DNA of 13,096 nucleotides. It comes from Chromera velia. Taxonomy: Eukaryota; Sar; Chromeraceae. How positions within the stretch are numbered: the first letter of the stretch is position 1; every line of letters starts with the position of its first letter. The notes under the pieces were generated by a model. The model worked only from the letters and a program-made list of their open reading frames with translations. It searched no databases and had not been told where the DNA came from. The position numbers and the translations under genes are program-made. Location: contig JAHBMJ010005783.1 of assembly GCA_018398765.1 (NCBI GenBank), positions 4,070 through 17,165 on the forward strand. The letters run 5' to 3'. Positions 1 through 8,672 of the stretch are shown one piece after another.

Positions 1-503
1 GCGGGGAAGGGTGCGCCGCCGTGGAGGGGCTTGAAAGAGTCCGCGGCGCAGCCGCGGGGCTCAAAATGGCGGCTTTATATCCAGGCATTGTTGGAATTGC
101 ATCCGCCATCAAACGCAGAAGGAAACCCAAGAAACCCAGCTCAGCTTGCAACACGTGTCGCGGATGAAACGCCTTGCAACACCATGCATGCATGCAACAC
201 CCACACCAGCACCCGTGAACGAAGGCCTGAAAAACAGATCGATGCGTATATTTCAATCTATATAGGATCGCACAAAGCGTCTTCGAGGGCAGCTGCCGAT
301 CGATTCGACTCGCGAGTAACGCAGCTCAGGGGCAAGTGAAAAGGAGCTGCTCGTTCGAACTACATGCACTGCCTTAAAGGCTTTCGTTTGAAGAAAGGCG
401 TTGCACATCAAGCAAGAGCTGTGATCCGGAGAGTGTAGTTAAGGACGATCATCCGTCTACTTGACCAGAAACGAAACCTCAGGAGCTCCGGAAGATTACC
501 AAC
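1..503. other. 5' flank of the MYND gene; no convincing gene
   Basis: No recognisable protein gene. It holds a GC-rich hairpin (41-57) and two overlapping TGCATGCA words (185-192, 189-196). A 33-codon ORF on + (66-167) has an ATG in excellent context (AAAATGG) and a basic stretch KRRRKPKK, but no homology I recognise. It could be an upstream ORF or a first exon, or chance. An in-frame stop at 462-464 precedes the ATG at 504, so the MYND gene does not extend into this stretch without splicing. Confidence 0.5.
41..57. repeat. perfect GC hairpin, 7-bp stem, GCA loop
   Basis: CCGCGGC, GCA, GCCGCGG is a perfect 7-bp inverted repeat around a 3-nt loop. A second hairpin of the same geometry lies at 9218-9234. 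Function unknown; it may belong to a dispersed GC-rich repeat. Confidence 0.7.
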
Positions 504-2530
504 ATGACAGACAGGCAGCTGATCACTGAAGATCCCTGCCAGAAGGTGGAAGACCAAGAATCACACTTTTCAGCAGTTCTTCTCACATCCGAGGAGTCTG
601 GCGAGATCCTCGGGGCTGTCCTCCGACCAACAAAGAACTTTCCCGGCTTGTCGAAGGACTTTGACCTGTCCCTGAGGCTCAGGTTCTTCTCAAGCGAGAC
701 CTATTGCAATGCGAATTGGGTTTCAGAAGATGAAACTGGTCTTGGAAAGGTGGAAGCGCCACTTTTGGACGGACCCATGACGAGAGCACAGTGCATTTTG
801 TTTGCCAAGCACATAATTTTCCTCGCCCTTACAATCGGAGACTTTCCATTTATCATGACAGGTGAGTTCCCACAATTTAGTCTCATTCTCGTGATTACAC
901 TGTGAGAACGCGGACGGTCCCATATGAGAAAATTGCTCTTATCCTGGACTCGTCTACGGATTGCAACCTGCTGCTTTCAGCATTCGAACTGTTTGATCGC
1001 GTGGCTGCTAACCAGAGCAGCAAGGCCAACGCTAACGTGGAGATCGAAGAATTCCGCCTTCAGATGCTCTGGAGGGTTTTGTCGGGGGATTCTTCAGCTG
1101 ACAGTCGAAAAGACTTCGACAGCCTCATCCGAAAGCACAGAAGCTCTGCCTGTGCCGGTAAAGGGACTCCTGTCGATATAAAGAAGGCGGTGGAACTTGC
1201 AGAAAAGGAGGCGATTGAAAGAGCAAAGAAATCCCTGTCTGGCTTCGACTTTCTCTTCTCGATCAAGTGCCGCATTGCCGACCACTGCTTGAAGGCTTGC
1301 CTTCACCTTCTAGAGGACGTCACGCAGTCCTCTGATCCTGCCCGCATCCCCTCCGAGCGCCTGCACAGTGTCTTCGGAAGAGTGCGCGTCCTGGACTTCA
1401 TCGGCAGGGACTTTCATCCCCTTCATTCCTTCTGGGAGGGAGAGAGTATCGAGGCAGTTTTGTTCCGGAACGCCAAGCAATGGCAGGCTGAAAGGCCCAC
1501 CTGGGAGTTTTTGGACCATCTCCTCAGCACTATGTCCGAGTCCAGCGTTTTTAACTGGCATTATGGCCTGTCCTGTTCCTGGCTGGTGGCGTGTTCTGTC
1601 TACTTCTTTGCCGTCTTGCTGCTAGCTTTCTGGAACTTCGTCTGGTCAGGGTTCAAGCTGAATCCCTGGGGTAGGGGCACTTTCATCTTCACTTACTTTG
1701 CCTTGAATCCCGTTCTTAGTCTGGAAGCGGCCTTGAAGCTCTCACCTCCCGTTGCCGAGTGGTTGCAAGCTTCTCCCTGGTGCAGCTGGCTGAGAACGGG
1801 ATTTGCAAGGGCTTTGCTCGTGTATGCAAGGCTTCTCTATTCTTCGTTCTTCCGGTCTGAGATGTTGCTTTGGGAAGCCGTGACAATCGGACTGATGCTT
1901 ATCGACATTCACTTCGGCAGCAGGCTCCTTGAGCCGATATATGCGCCTTTCGCTGCTTGCCGCGAGTCCTTTTTCAGCACACGTGCAGCCCGTCTGCAAA
2001 CTTTTGGAGACTCAGTTCGTCGATGCGATCACTGCAAGAAGGTCAGTGGGAAAGCAGGTAGATAGACATCTGGACAGACTGTTGGGAAAACGGGGAGCCG
2101 TGTCGCACATTTAGTCTGTCTCTCTGCAAAGAGCAGCCCAGCAGTATGCTGGAGTGAATGAAAGCGCAAGAAACGAAATCGAACTAAATGAATGTTCATT
2201 GCACATTTTTCGGGAGCACCTGATCGCTTTGTTGGCTTTGTTGCATGCATGCAGGTCGGCGGGTTATCAGAGGCACGCGCGGAAGGTGGAGGAGGAGCAA
2301 CAAAAAAACGGAAAAGGGGCATCGTCCGCCTCGTTCCTCAGGAAAGTGGGTGGCAGTTTCAAGCAAGCGTTCAGGAGTACTTCACTTTGAAGAAATGCAG
2401 TAAGTGTCAGAGTGCCGTCTACTGCTCAAAAGAATGTCAGAGGGCAGCGTGGAAAGAGCACAAGAAGACATGTGCAGACGACGCAGATGCGCGAAGAAAA
2501 TCAAAAAAGCGGTTCAGCCTTCTGGAGTGA
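504..2530 (+). CDS. MYND-type zinc-finger protein with hydrophobic helices (three exons)
   Basis: Proposed exons are 504-861, 981-2041 and 2375-2530, giving 524 residues. Intron 1 (862-980) has donor GTGAGT and acceptor CTGCTTTCAG and is phase 1. Intron 2 (2042-2374) has donor GTCAGT and acceptor GCGTTCAG and is phase 0. The ATG is the first after an in-frame stop at 462 and has A at -3. The last 40 residues form a MYND finger, C468-x2-C471-x9-C481-x2-C484-x5-C490-x3-C494-x7-H502-x3-C506, with the family's Y-C-S-K-E-C-Q core and W499. Only the join at 2374/2375 gives family-like spacing between the first two Cys pairs. MYND fingers usually bind proline-rich peptides of partner proteins. The N-terminal two thirds are not recognised. 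Residues 318-341 look like a membrane span, and hydrophobic stretches follow at about 353-367, 394-410 and 414-431. No SET domain is seen, so this is not a SMYD methyltransferase. An alternative acceptor at 2254 would add 40 residues in phase. Confidence 0.75.
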
Positions 2531-2790
2531 GATGGGAGGTGCGAACCTCACAGCCAAGACCTGTATCTTTGGGTCTGCAGACTGGAGACAATTCAATCGA
2601 TCAAGCTGATATCGTTGAAGGATTCTCTTCTTATGGATTGGCTGGATGTTCAGTGACTCCAGTTTTTGATGAGGTGATTGAGATATGAGAATCAAACGTT
2701 GATGCTTTTGTTTTCTTAAAACTTTTCTATGTATTATAAAGTTGTAAACTAGCTGCTTATGAAAGCAATATTTCTTGCATTCTCACTATC

Positions 2791-2830
2791 AGATTTGACT
2801 AAATTTATTAAGATTTGACTAAGTTTATTA
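2791..2830. repeat. tandem duplication of a 20-bp AT-rich unit
   Basis: Two adjacent 20-bp copies (2791-2810 and 2811-2830) beginning AGATTTGACTAA differ at one base (A to G at copy position 13). Confidence 0.9.
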
Positions 2831-3110
2831 AAAGTGATGAAATAAATATGATTTTAGTCTGTAATTTAAGTTGTTTGAACTTGTTTCATTTTAATCCTGG
2901 TACCTGTTAAATCGGAAGATCGATTAAGAATATATTTATCTAAAAAACAATGAATAAAATATATATATTAATATACATTCTTTTTTTTGTGAGTAGGATT
3001 TAAATCTAATAGACTTAATAGAATGAACAGATATTTATCATGTGTGATATCTTGTTAGCATTCATGGTTTTTACCAGCTATCACTGCGGTGGCAATGCCC
3101 CCGGCACTCA

Positions 3111-3130
3111 TAGAAGAACATAGAAGAACA
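3111..3130. repeat. tandem duplication of TAGAAGAACA
   Basis: Two exact adjacent copies of the 10-mer TAGAAGAACA. Probably replication slippage. Confidence 0.9.
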
Positions 3131-3491
3131 CTCCCCCTATAACTTATCCCATATGGTTGTTTCTCCAGCTTTCGCTTCGTCTGCGTACTCATGCATACTT
3201 CATAGTTGTAAGAAAGAAAAAACGTGTGCATTCGTGAAGCATGATGTCATGAAGGTATCCGAAATCATAAGAAACGACACGTCGCAAGGATTCAAGGTCC
3301 GAATCAATGATAGTTTATAGTTTATAGTTTGGTCGGGGTGCGCCTGTGCGCCGGGTATGCCAAACATGGCCAGCCCCCCCACTAGTATGCATGGTTAGTG
3401 GATCGATAATCAAGGACGAGTTCGAATGATGCATGATCGAGGGTTTTGTTATGCATGCCGCGTTGAGAAAGACTTTTTGCTCCGAACGGCG

Positions 3492-3510
3492 GCGCGCACA
3501 ACTCGCGCGC
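3492..3510. repeat. GCGCGC inverted repeat followed by a T run
   Basis: GCGCGC at 3492-3497 and again at 3505-3510 can pair across a 7-nt loop. A T-rich tract follows at 3513-3544. It resembles a bacterial terminator only superficially, since the context is eukaryotic. Confidence 0.5.
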
Positions 3511-3711
3511 AGTTTTTTTTTTTGTTTCGATCTTTTTTTTTTTTGAATTGAAGTTTTAATCCTTTTGCATATGGCTATATATACATCGATCAATAAGATC
3601 TGACATGCAAACTGCGGTATGACTCTCTTAAAGTGATTGGTTAGTCATGCCAGGCACGCACTGCGGCAGTCTGAGGAAGAATCTCAACACATACGATTCA
3701 AGGCAGACAAC

Positions 3712-4698
3712 ATGAGGACATTCAGGGCCGTAATCTTGGCAGCCTTTGGGGCTGCGTTTGCTGATCTCTCTCTGGCTCTCAATGTGCGTCAGACTGAGGG
3801 TCTCTTTTCCTGCCAAGTCGATTGCGAAAGACTGAAAAGTAGCATCAAAATGCATTTCTCCAACGCATTGATTGTCTACATCGCTATGGCAGACGATCCA
3901 GTGATCGACAAGGCAGCGGCATCGTCTGCCCGAATTCTCCAAAACGGGTACTTTCCCTGGGAGAGAGACGGAAACAGTGCGTTTGCACTATCCAAGCGAA
4001 GCCTTGCGGATGTGAGAGAGGCATACCAGACGTGCCTCTCTGAATTGAATCTATGGGAGACGGCCGGTATGCCAGGAAAGCTCCGACAAGCTAGAGACGA
4101 GGGCGTTGAAAAGTGGGGAAAGGCATGCTTGAGGGATTTTTCCCTGCCGAAGGAGTGGCCTCCCTATTTCCTCTCCCATCTTCCTCAGGCGGCCATGAAG
4201 GGATTGAAGACACTGGGGGGCACTCCCGAGCAGGAAGATGCTCTGCTGTGGGGATTGGGTGCAGGGGCAGTGAACAGAATTGTGAATTGGGGGCAGGAGA
4301 GGTTGACCCAGAAGCTGGCATACGGCACACAGTCAGTGGTGCCGATGGGTGTAGACGACCACTTCAAAGGAGGGTGTGCGGTTGCAAAGGTGATGGTACA
4401 AACCTTTGGCGATGCTGCTTCGAGGCAGCTGAACTCCCTGATGGTGGAGCAGCCTCTCCGGCTTTCCAAGTGGACCAGGGGCCGTATAGGACACCACGCA
4501 GGGAGCAAAAAGTTTCAGGAGGGCGCATGGGCAGACCTGCTTGCCAAGACGCCTTCTCTGGCATGTGCGGACGGTCAGACGATGTGTCCGTTTGCCAGAG
4601 AGATCCTTGTGTGCATTCCAGATCACTGGACTATGCTCTCGGCCTACAAGAACTTTGAGGACCAAACAATCAAAAACCTGCCAGAATGCAAGAAGTGA
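3712..4698 (+). CDS. secreted-type hypothetical protein with nine cysteines
   Basis: A single uninterrupted exon encodes 328 residues. The frame is open upstream to 3637 but has no earlier ATG. The ATG at 3712 has A at -3 and opens directly on a signal-peptide-like N terminus: M-R-T-F-R, then a hydrophobic core to about residue 23. Plausible cleavage sites follow A17 or A22. Nine cysteines are at residues 34, 38, 108, 139, 222, 285, 292, 301 and 326. The C34-x3-C38 pair and the cluster C285/C292/C301 suggest disulfides in an extracellular or endomembrane fold. There is no second membrane span and no C-terminal KDEL-type signal. I do not recognise the family. The middle (about 140-260) looks globular and mostly helical, with W and G residues. 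Predicted destination is the secretory pathway, or a plastid route if the organism has a complex plastid. Confidence 0.75.
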   Translation: MRTFRAVILAAFGAAFADLSLALNVRQTEGLFSCQVDCERLKSSIKMHFSNALIVYIAMADDPVIDKAAASSARILQNGYFPWERDGNSAFALSKRSLADVREAYQTCLSELNLWETAGMPGKLRQARDEGVEKWGKACLRDFSLPKEWPPYFLSHLPQAAMKGLKTLGGTPEQEDALLWGLGAGAVNRIVNWGQERLTQKLAYGTQSVVPMGVDDHFKGGCAVAKVMVQTFGDAASRQLNSLMVEQPLRLSKWTRGRIGHHAGSKKFQEGAWADLLAKTPSLACADGQTMCPFAREILVCIPDHWTMLSAYKNFEDQTIKNLPECKK

Positions 4699-5576
4699 TG
4701 CACCGAACGTCGAATTAAGTTTTGACAAGCAAATTGATGACTGGGAAAAAGCCAGAGAAGTATAGGAAAGTATACATGAAGAGGGGAAACAAGACCGTAA
4801 TGTTCACTGAGTGAGCACACACAAATATAGAAAGTGGAAGAGACAACCACTGTGCGTGCCTGATCGTGCCGCCGTGATCTTTCAAAAGAAGAGAGAGGGA
4901 GGCAAAGAGGGGGGGGGAGAGAGAAGTAGAGAGACCATAATTGGGTCGGACTTCACTTGAAAAAAAAAGTCAAGTGGGTGATGGCAGTGTGTTGTCAAGA
5001 CTGCATGACAGCCTTAAGTCAGATCGGACCCCGTGGTTCGATCATTCCATGGAAGTGCCTCATGCATGCAGTCGGAATTTGCTCATGCGGACGCTCCCAG
5101 TTTATCCGTACGTCAGTACGAATGGAAGATGGATTCAGTGTCGTGCTTATATTAAGCATGATATACTATGATTATATAAGCTGAGCTTTAATTAGTTACA
5201 TGCACCCTTTTTGAGAATATGCAGGAGGATACTTAACGGTGCTAACCCCACTAAGTTAATTGAAGCACTAGCTATAAGCCCTTTAATAGCGTATACATGC
5301 ATGACTATTGTTTGTTAAGACAATCGCTGGGAAAAATTTTCTGGGAAATCCATGTAAAAGATATATTCGTTTTTTAAACAAACAGGCCGAATTGATGTGA
5401 ATTTAAAAGCGATCGAATAATATATTACTAGCTTAGAAAATTAAACACACAAGGTTTGGATGCAATGGCACGGGGTTAAATTTGCACCAGAAAAGCATAA
5501 TTATCGACTCGTGACAGAGAATTATAATCATTAAAATCAATGGATTCCAGCTCAACCAATTAATATACACTCTAGT
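4699..5576. other. intergenic region, AT-rich towards the right; no gene seen
   Basis: 3' flank of the secreted-protein gene, then the left flank of the LINE insertion. It has a purine-rich patch (about 4885-4935) and one TGCATGCA (5063-5070). A 67-codon ORF starts at the ATG at 4981 (+) and is cysteine-rich, but it has a poor start context, runs into AT-rich DNA and matches nothing I know. I do not call it. Confidence 0.6.
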
Positions 5577-5583
5577 ATATACT
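5577..5583. repeat. left target-site duplication of the LINE
   Basis: ATATACT abuts the (CAT)4 tail of the element on the left and recurs exactly at 6494-6500, directly beyond the truncated 5' end. Seven bases is short, but both copies sit exactly at the inferred junctions. Confidence 0.65.
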
Positions 5584-6493
5584 CATCATCATCATACGCC
5601 ATCGCTATCGGCCCATAATAGGCGTCTAGCGTTCGGCAAGTCACAACACGCAAGGCAGATTATTAAATGATGAACCCTTATTTCACAACCTTTAGCAAAT
5701 AGCTTAACAGCTGCATTTTTTCTCAAACTCTTCCACTTCTGGCAGGGCGTGCTTGTGCATGAGCGAGGCTGCTTCATGTGATGTTGACTGCCAGCCATAC
5801 CATGCCACCTCATAACGCCATCCTCTTCCCTGCTTGTACTTCCTAAGAATTTCCTTCACCTGACAGCCCTGAACCCAGCTTCCCTTCTTTTCTTTGACTG
5901 CCTTCTTCGGCTGCTCTGGCTGTCTGGGGGCAAGGTCCTTATGTGCTTTGCTTGTGTGAATGCGAAGCCCCCGTGGGGTGAAAAACGTTCGTCCACATGC
6001 CTCACACTTCGCATCTCCATCTCTCTGCCCCTTTCTCACTTCCCTTTTCTTTTCCTTTTCCTCCGCTGCTCTCTCCTCTACCTTTTTCACCCCATCTTGA
6101 ATTAACGCCCTCCACCTGCCTCTATGAGAGGCAAGTGTCTGCCACTCGGCCTCATTGATTTCCAGAAGGCGGAAATCAGAGAGGACACAGTCGCTCCAAC
6201 GAAGGAGGGGTCGACCAAGGGGGCGCTCTCCTTGGAGATGCCCAAACAACAACTGACGGGGAAGACGCTCTCCCCCCATTCTCCCAACATGCCCCAGCCA
6301 CCGGAGTCTGGCAAGTCGGATGGTGCTCTCAATCGTGCGCAATCCAAATGCACGGCGGAGGGCGGCGTCAGGAGTACGCTCCTGACGAGGCTGGTTCGTC
6401 ACCTGCCTCACACGCGCCATACACCATGACTCCAACTTCCCGATCTGGTCTTTTCGGGCTGCCCACGTCTCTGCCCCATAGAGGAGGGCGGGG
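5584..6493 (-). mobile_element. 5'-truncated LINE-type non-LTR retrotransposon
   Basis: The element lies on the minus strand. Its 3' end is a short repeat tail, read as (CAT)4 on + at 5584-5595, that is ATG/GAT repeats on the coding strand. About 120 bases of 3' UTR (5584-5703) follow the ORF stop. The 5' end at 6493 cuts into the reverse-transcriptase protein: coding similarity starts at the first full codon (6492-6490), and a stop codon in flanking DNA lies just upstream at 6501-6499. The flanks are AT-rich while the element is GC-rich. A 7-bp duplication (ATATACT) brackets it. Truncation at the 5' end plus a target duplication is the hallmark of target-primed reverse transcription. The 910-base fragment lacks endonuclease and RT catalytic regions and cannot move by itself. 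Clade is not resolved; the tail type is not poly(A). Confidence 0.85.
5704..6492 (-). pseudogene. C-terminal fragment of LINE ORF2 with C2H2 finger and chromodomain-like tail
   Basis: There are 262 open codons with no native start. Counting from the truncation, residues 3-10 (L-L-Y-G-A-E-T-W) are the motif that follows the LINE RT domain. Residues 63-72 (L-R-W-L-G-H-V-G-R-M) and 93-101 (G-R-P-L-L-R-W-S-D) are the usual conserved blocks downstream of it. A C2H2 finger follows: C163-x2-C166-x12-H179-x4-H184. A basic linker leads to a chromodomain-like segment, about 206-259 (+ strand 5716-5877): V-K-E-I-L-R-K-Y, then R-Y-E-V-A-W-Y-G-W, and an acidic closing helix E-V-E-E-F-E-K-K. W231 and W234 match two positions of the methyl-lysine cage of HP1-type domains. 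The first cage aromatic is replaced by Cys (C210) and the usual N-T-W-E-P tryptophan is missing. The frame is intact to a TAA stop, so the copy may be fairly young. The RT and finger calls are firm; the chromodomain call is inference from pattern. Confidence 0.8.
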
Positions 6494-6500
6494 ATATACT
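6494..6500. repeat. right target-site duplication of the LINE
   Basis: Second copy of ATATACT, directly adjoining the truncated 5' end of the element at 6493. Confidence 0.65.
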
Positions 6501-8060
6501 ATGATATACATATCTAGATACATATACGATTTTCGATTAAATAAGATGACTAGTAAGACGATTACTACGATGATTAAAATTTTAGTATGAAACTTTAACT
6601 AAGTTGTTGGCTAATAAACTGCCTATTGGCGGATACATTTAATTTATTTAAAAATCACATTAAGATCGAGTTTTTGCTATAAAAACTTTTTGGCATGACT
6701 AATGAGTGTGATGGTTGAGTCCTGAAGAGAGAGGGCGTGCACATATGCACAAGCACGCAATGTTAAATACAGAAAGTTATTGAACGGGTCCTTTCAATCT
6801 AGCTTTCAGTTCATTTAAGAAGAGTAGTGCTTCGGTCTACTTGCACTAGCTCCACCACAGCTCAACCGAGCACTTGCACGAAAAGAAAATCCATATCGCG
6901 AAAGCGTACCATGGAAAGAGTCTCTGGACGGGTGGGCAAGCAAGCAAGCAAGCGAGAAAGAGAGACGGGTCTCAACCCTCTTTCTTCCTTTCTCTCGCAG
7001 CCTCACTCCATCTCCCTGTGCCTCTCTGCCTTTCAATGCACGCTGTGTTTGTTTTTTTTTCAAAGTTTGTTTCAGTTTCTCTGGTGATTCCAGTGCCGAC
7101 TGACCCAAAACCCCCCGTTTACCAACTGAGGACAATCAATCAAATGGACTGTTCCTTTAAATACTTACGAGGACAGCAGACACCGCCAGTGGAAGAATGC
7201 GAGAAGAACTCATCAGCTCTTTGGAGAAGAGGTTCTCCTCTCTCTTACCTTCCCTTGATCAGGGTCTGTCGCACAGTCCACTGATGCATGTACCTGCTTA
7301 TCGCTGTGACATTTCCTCTTGTCCCCCCACCCATGGCGTGGTTTTCCCTTTCCCTTTCCGTCTGCCTCTTTCTCTCTCTTCATGACTTTCTCCTCTCCTG
7401 GACCATCGAAGAGAAGATGTGAGGCGGGGCACGACCATAGAAAAAGTTCGTTTGTGTTTCACTTCTTTTCTAAACATCAAAAAAGACTGTCGTGACAAAC
7501 TTCTTATTCAATCCATCACTGTGTAAGTCAGTTAGTCACTGCGCAGTGGGCCGAAAAGCCATGGACGCAGAAAGGACACCGGCAGAGTCGCAAACTTGAA
7601 GAGAGAATGAATGAAGTGACGGACCAACCAAACGAACCTTGCAAGCATGCGGACAACACTCGATTGAACAATGCCAGTGGAAGAAGCTAAATGGGAGAAG
7701 GGGAGAGGAGAAAAGAGCAAGGACGGAAATCCACGACAAAGGGAGGCGTGAATACCGGTCATGCAGAAGACCTTCATATTCATACAGATAGATAGAGAAA
7801 ATAGAAATAGAAGTAGAATACAGATACACGGCCAGGGAAAACCCCCCAAGCCCGACTGACTGCTTGCTCACTCCATGCACTGACTGAGTGAGTGAATAAG
7901 TTTTTTTGAAAGGGCAGCTCCTTAGAGGGGAAGAGGAGAAGTACAGAAGAAGAAAAGAACAGAGAGACGACCGAGGTACCACAGCCTCAGTCTGTCTTTC
8001 GGGTTTTTGTTTTTCTTCTTCTGTTGTCCTTGTAAACCTCAAGCAGCTGTCCATTCACTC

Positions 8061-8084
8061 ACCCACCACCCACCCACCCACCCG
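8061..8084. repeat. (CCCA)n-type imperfect microsatellite
   Basis: Short run of ACCC units (CCCACCACCCACCCACCCAC), next to the longer CATT repeat. Confidence 0.7.
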
Positions 8085-8123
8085 CTCACCAACGCATTCA
8101 CTCGTGAACCGAAACGACTGGTG

Positions 8124-8165
8124 CATTCATTCATTCATTCATTCATTCATTCATTCATTCATTCA
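8124..8165. repeat. (CATT)n tetranucleotide microsatellite
   Basis: About ten perfect CATT units. It lies just beyond the stop of the proposed minus-strand gene, in its 3' UTR position. The reading frames across it give I-H-S-F repeats, which are artefacts. Confidence 0.95.
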
Positions 8166-8187
8166 CTCTCGACATCATGCACTTCCC

Positions 8188-8672
8188 TCATGCAGGTTGC
8201 TTTTGCGTCTCGCCCTCATCCGGGAAGTGCACTGCGTGGGGGTCCTGCTCCAATTCTGCAGACACACAGAGAGACGCAGAGACAGGTCATACGAGTTAAA
8301 TGATGAAGCGGTGTGAATTGTAGCTGCTAGAGAGAGCTGGCACCGCGCGTATTCGGCCCACTAGAGAAAGCCGATTCTCACGAGAACAACAGATGCTGCC
8401 TCAGGGCATTTTGTGTGCTTTCTTTCAAATGTGTAGCATAGTCAAAAACATACAATAACAACCAAGAAAGGGGGGGAGAAGGTAGCGGGACAGATAGACG
8501 GACCTGCTGTGGAGCGGGGGCCTTCATTGGGGTCTTCGACGTGTTTTTTGGGCTTGGTGGGAGCCCTCATTTGCATGGCATCGAATTTGCTTCCTCTCCT
8601 CTCCCTTTTGTAAGAAGAGGTGTCCTCCTCCTGAAGAGGCTCGTGGCCGTTTTTGCAGAGCTTGTGACCCAT
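8188..8672 (-). CDS. proposed two-exon small protein, 78 residues
   Basis: Unrecognised. Exon 1 (8672-8504) begins with an ATG in near-perfect Kozak context (CAGCCACCATGG) and runs 56 codons plus one base to CACAGCAG/GTCCGT. Exon 2 (8255-8188) begins after a very strong acceptor, with a C/T-rich tract of about 30 bases ending in GTCTGCAG. The join through intron 8256-8503 (248 bases) is in phase and ends in TGA after 22 more codons (including the split one). The protein is hydrophilic and charged: it starts M-G-H-K-L-C-K-N-G-H, has a basic patch K-R-E-R-R-G-S-K near residue 22, a K-P-K-K near residue 42, and an acidic C terminus rich in E and D. No membrane span or known domain. A myristoylation reading of M-G-x3-C is disfavoured because His follows Gly. 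The gene would share a divergent promoter region with the gene starting near 9370. Further 3' exons cannot be excluded. Confidence 0.4.

Larger units (their letters stand above)
2531..3711. other. AT-rich intergenic region; no gene seen
   Basis: Downstream flank of the MYND gene and upstream flank of the secreted-protein gene. About 2690-3060 is strongly AT-rich. An AATAAA at 2841-2846 could serve as a polyadenylation signal but lies about 310 bases after the stop. The stretch holds two short tandem duplications, a GC palindrome (3492-3510) and two T runs (3513-3523, 3533-3544). Minus-strand ORFs here lack any recognisable feature. Confidence 0.6.
6501..8187. other. no confident gene; alternating purine and pyrimidine blocks
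   Basis: 6501-6700 is AT-rich flank of the LINE. About 6960-7080 and 7210-7390 are C/T-rich on +, while about 7560-7980 is A/G-rich on +. Several open frames exist (for example + 6911-7087 from an ATG in the context ACCATGG, and + 7144-7284), but none joins to a neighbour with convincing phase and signals. The 13-mer GCCAGTGGAAGAA occurs at 7185-7197 and 7673-7685. The block pattern could be exon/intron alternation of a gene I cannot resolve, or UTR of the minus-strand gene at 8188-8672. Confidence 0.4.

Noticed and set aside
31-339. 102-codon + ORF at the left end
   Set aside because: It starts at TTG, has mixed low-information sequence and no recognisable motif, and no link in phase to the exon at 504.
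902-980. GTG-started extension of the large second frame of the MYND gene
   Set aside because: This stretch is the 3' part of intron 1. Using the acceptor at 980 joins exon 1 in phase, so the frame does not start here.
3480-3545. Rho-independent terminator look-alike (GC stem plus T run)
   Set aside because: The context is eukaryotic with spliced genes; the T runs are long and interrupted, so a bacterial-type terminator is not expected.
3637-3711. 25-residue N-terminal extension of the secreted protein
   Set aside because: The extension would start at TTG and has no ATG. The first ATG (3712) directly opens a signal peptide.
4975-5060. Possible tRNA, from GGTTCGATC near 5035
   Set aside because: The flanking bases do not form a T stem, and no acceptor or anticodon stems can be drawn.
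7536-8054. 172-codon minus-strand ORF rich in S, F and L
   Set aside because: Composition is that of a pyrimidine-rich non-coding strand; there are no domain features, and it probably reads UTR or intron.
8007-8303. ORFs with H-S-F-I repeats
   Set aside because: They only translate the CATT microsatellite, which is in the same phase every 12 bases.
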